From positions 23,517,202-23,581,201 of the forward strand of contig NC_092653.1 in the NCBI RefSeq assembly GCF_032118995.1: DNA of 64,000 nucleotides. Direction: 5' to 3'. The position numbers and the translations under genes were made by a program. Every line of letters begins with the position of its first letter. The stretch's first letter is position 1. Below are positions 60,828 through 64,000 of this stretch, piece after piece. The notes under the pieces were generated by a model. That model was given only the letters and a program-made list of their open reading frames with translations. It did no database searches and was not told the origin of the DNA. This DNA is from Asterias amurensis (lineage: Eukaryota; Echinodermata; Asteroidea; Forcipulatida; Asteriidae).

Positions 60828-61220
60828 ATTAAAGGAACACGTTGCCTTGGATCGGTCGAGTTGGTCTTTGAAAAGCGTCCTGTAACCGTTTGGTGTAATA
60901 TCGAGATGGTTAGAAAGATGTTGTAAAAGTAGAATACAATGATCTACACAAATATGCCTCGAAATTGCATGGTTTTCGTTTTACCTCGTCGACAAACACG
61001 GACGGCCATTTATGGGAGTAAACACTTTGACTCCCACAAATGGCCGACCGTGTTAGTTCGCCACATAAAATGAAAACCGTGCAATTTTTAGTGATACTTG
61101 TGTGGCTCATTATATTCTACCTTTAAAACATCTTTCTAACCATATGCATTTCATAACCAAACGGTTTCAAACGCTTTTCATAGACCAACTCGTCCGATCC
61201 AAGGCAACGTGTTCCTTTAA
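60828..61220. mobile_element. MITE with AAAGGAACACGTTGCC termini, copy 2
   Basis: Same family and orientation as 15767-16155, with the same outer arms and inner hairpin around CCATTTATGGGAGTAAAC. It is flanked by TTAA/TTTAA-like sequence. Divergence between the two copies is scattered point changes. Confidence 0.85.
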
Positions 61221-61493
61221 CCTTTAATGCTGTACGGTATGTTGAACGTTATCAATAATGCACACAGTATGAGATAAAGGATGGTTGTTTTTACTGGAAA
61301 CCAATCATCACAATCAAGTAAAAAAAAGTTAGGGACATGTGACATGAGGTGCAGGAAGCATATGAAATCTAATGAATAATGAATGAGTTTTGTTGATGAA
61401 CTGTGATTGTGAATGCATTGTTTACTTTTTTGTGAGAGATAATATTAGTAATGAAACGTTTTGTTGTTTAAGTAGCGCAGAAACAAGATGCCA

Positions 61494-61866
61494 CATGGAC
61501 ACTATTGGTAATAAGGCAAAATAATTGTCAGCATAAAAAACTTACTTGGTAATGAGCAATGGAGAGATGTTGATAGTATACAATATTGTGAGTAACGGAT
61601 CCCTCTGAAGTAACGTAGTTTTCGAGAAAGAAGTAATTTCTCACTAAAATATTTGTTGAATTGAATTCAAGACCTTAGCTGGGGTATCGAATTCAAGCAT
61701 CTAAAACACCGTAAATTTGTGCGACAAGGGTGTTTGTTTTCCATTATTCTCTGGCAACTTCGACGACCAATTGAGTCAAATGTTCACAGTATTGTCAACT
61801 TATGCATTAATAGTGTTTGGATACACCAAGTTAGAATATTTGCCTTTGACAATTACCAAAACGTGT
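61494..61866. mobile_element. Degraded MITE of the GGACACTATTGGTA family, copy 3
   Basis: Begins ATGGACACTATTGGTAATAA and ends TTTGACAATTACCAAA. Interior landmarks such as CACCGTAAATTTGTG and AACTTCGACGACCAATTGAG match copies 1 and 2, with many changes. Confidence 0.6.
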
Positions 61867-64000
61867 AGAATTACATAAAGATGGTGGTCATAAATAGATT
61901 TTATACCTTGCTGAAAACGCCATTGATAACATTGTTATAGATTAGTGTTGTGGATTACATACAGGTCTAGGCATTTTATTTCCACCCCACTTCCCCAAGA
62001 GTACAAAAACGAACAAAGGCAGAATAAAGGACCATTGTGGAATGTTAGTGGAATTTTCCACATTGGAAAGATTTCTTCAGTCACTGAGAAATTTTTAGTG
62101 AATGCAGTCATGTTCACTTATTACTTAAAAAGTAACAATAGTTGTAAACAATAATAGTAATAAAAGTAATAATAGTTGTATACAGTTAGTATCATGAAAC
62201 GCATTGTGAAACTGTACGATTGGATCACAACTTTATATTGCTTAGGCCTGATTATATTTCATGCAATACTGAAAACCTTTATCAAAAAAAGCATTTTTTT
62301 TTTCTCTCGTAAACTACGCTTGTGGATTAGGCAATTCACTTCCGCTCATTTCCCCATTACGACAACGAACAAAGGCAGAGCAGAAAGAGTCATATGTGGA
62401 GTTTCAGTGGAATTTTCCGATACTTTTCCATTGTGAAGACTTCTGCAGGGCACACATCTGGCTTTTTGTCCAACAATACAAATGGTTTTACCATAGAGTA
62501 AGGTGTTACCCGTCGATTGAGCCTTTGCGCTGCTCCGCCCCCAGACGTGAGACCCACCCCCATACTGGTCTACTCAAACCGGCTTTCTACGCTTCTATAA
62601 ATATTTAAATTTTGTTTAAAAAGGTGGGAGATTTGTATCCGATGTATCTTCAACGTATGATTAAAAACGAGACTGTAATTCTTGTGTACTAATTTTTCAT
62701 GCGAAAAATACTAATAAATTACTATAAACTACAGTTGTTATTAACAATAAAATATATCAATACAACTTTGGTTTTCGTATTTCGTAAATGGAAGGCATCA
62801 ATTTGGTTGAAAAAAATCACCGTCTTTCAGTAGTATTGTGCACTCCGCACGTTTCGTACGATCTTCTCGTCTTCTTAGCCTCAATGGTAGTACCGCTTGT
62901 GATGAAGAAGTGGACCGCACCTTTCCTGTATGTAGCATCTCTACTCACTCCTCGTCCATGCCCCCATAGTAGCCTACATTGGATTGTGAACTTTGTATCC
63001 GATGAACATCGAAAAGGTAAGCCATTTACTGTTGACAAATTATGTGCATTGTCTCGTGCCATCGTATACTTCTTCTTCTTCCTTTAAAGTGCTGCTGACC
63101 AGATGGGCAATGTTTTAATATGGCAATATGACGGTGTTACGTCATCATGTATGGGCACAACGTACACACCCTTACTTACTTTTCACAGCACTATGAATAC
63201 ATTGTCACTCACGTCAGTTGCAGATTGGGAACTTTGGTTTATTTTTCTATTTGCAGATTGCAGAAAATAGTGTCAACCTTTTGTTAACTCATAAACTTTA
63301 ACTATAAGTAAACAAAATCCTTAAAATAAGTATTTACTAAATAATATCAAAGTATTCACATAGTCTAGAAAAGTAAATATAGGTTATATTAAAGTTTACA
63401 CTTACAAAACCTATATAAAAGAGAGTTGCAACATTGTGCATGGTCAAATAATTATCTAATAATTCATTCATAATTGAGGCAATTCTATAAATTTCTAAGA
63501 AATTAGAATCATATATATGAATCTCAAACTTGATATACATTGCTAATATATCACTACAAAAATAGTAACCTACACAAACAGTTTTTCATAACTTTAATGA
63601 TAATTTGAAAAATATACAATGGCGTCAGGGAAAAGTACACAATGTTTTTATGTAAACGAATAATGCCATCCCATCCTAGACTAGCTTCCATCAACACAAC
63701 TCAAACCTTAAACCTGTAAAATGTTATAAATCATTAAACTATTGTGTCAATGTTTTTAATGTGAACTTTTGGCTTATTTTGATTGGCACACTTGATACCT
63801 TTTGAGGACTTGGGAGGACTTCAATTTTTATTTTCTCAATTGACAAATATTCAGATTTTTGACAGGATAATCATTGACCTTTCAGGTTGAACTAGATTAT
63901 TATTGCTTTTCTATATTTCTAGATGTAAACAATAACTAATTACTGTCCCAAAGTCTTCAAATATCCACTTTACTTTTGGATATATGTAATCTTTTCTTGT

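Larger units (their letters stand above)
59533..64000. other. Upstream of UNC5C-like gene and right-hand intergenic region
   Basis: Holds the UNC5C-like promoter region, a 40-bp perfect palindrome (60212-60251), MITEs at 60828 and 61494, and a poly-G run near 60380. From about 61.9 kb to the right edge the sequence is AT-rich. I find no exon or recognisable protein in it. Confidence 0.5.

Noticed and set aside
62788-63087. Plus-strand 99-codon frame with an 81-codon frame on the opposite strand
   Set aside because: No recognisable domain and no supporting splice sites. Overlapping open frames on both strands are expected by chance here.

Overview
This is a 64 kb piece of an animal genome. 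It is AT-rich, its genes are split by long introns with GT/AG splice sites, and short inverted-repeat transposons (MITEs) are everywhere. The gene set (an mGluR-like class C receptor, ULK/Atg1, AKAP1, UNC5C-like) together with repeat families I associate with asteroids suggests an echinoderm, probably a sea star. That assignment is inference from recall, not a search. All exon models below come from reading splice sites and reading phase by eye.

Layout. (1) About 0.3-10.9 kb, minus strand: a large metabotropic-glutamate-receptor-like protein. Twelve phase-consistent exons (1234 residues so far) encode three Venus-flytrap ligand-binding modules joined head to tail, and the gene runs off the left edge before any transmembrane segment is reached. 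(2) About 17.2-42.1 kb, minus strand: a ULK1/2 (Atg1) autophagy kinase. I trace 24 coding exons in continuous phase (at least 950 residues), covering the kinase domain, a long Ser/Pro-rich region and the C-terminal EAT/MIT-like domain. Only the last few codons are missing. (3) 44.7-49.0 kb, plus strand: AKAP1, 8 coding exons, 552 residues, with an N-terminal membrane anchor, a KH domain and a Tudor domain. AKAP1 and ULK are divergent and share an intergenic region of about 2 kb. (4) 57.4-59.5 kb, minus strand: an intronless 717-codon UNC5C-like protein (N-terminal membrane anchor, ZU5, UPA, Ser-rich linker, death domain).

The rest is introns, UTRs and repeats. There are several hairpin MITE families with more than one copy here. 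One 132-bp element occurs twice, apparently with identical sequence, in opposite orientation and with perfect 8-bp target duplications, so it moved recently. There are also nested insertions, tRNA-derived SINE-like pieces, two local tandem duplications, and many long poly-C/G runs.

The four genes are not an operon or an obvious functional cluster. ULK (autophagy initiation) and AKAP1 (PKA anchoring on mitochondria) share a divergent promoter region but need not act together. The most unusual object is the multi-flytrap receptor. Its exon cassettes show how the second and third modules arose by duplication, and the residues that hold the glutamate side chain in mGluR1 are replaced.
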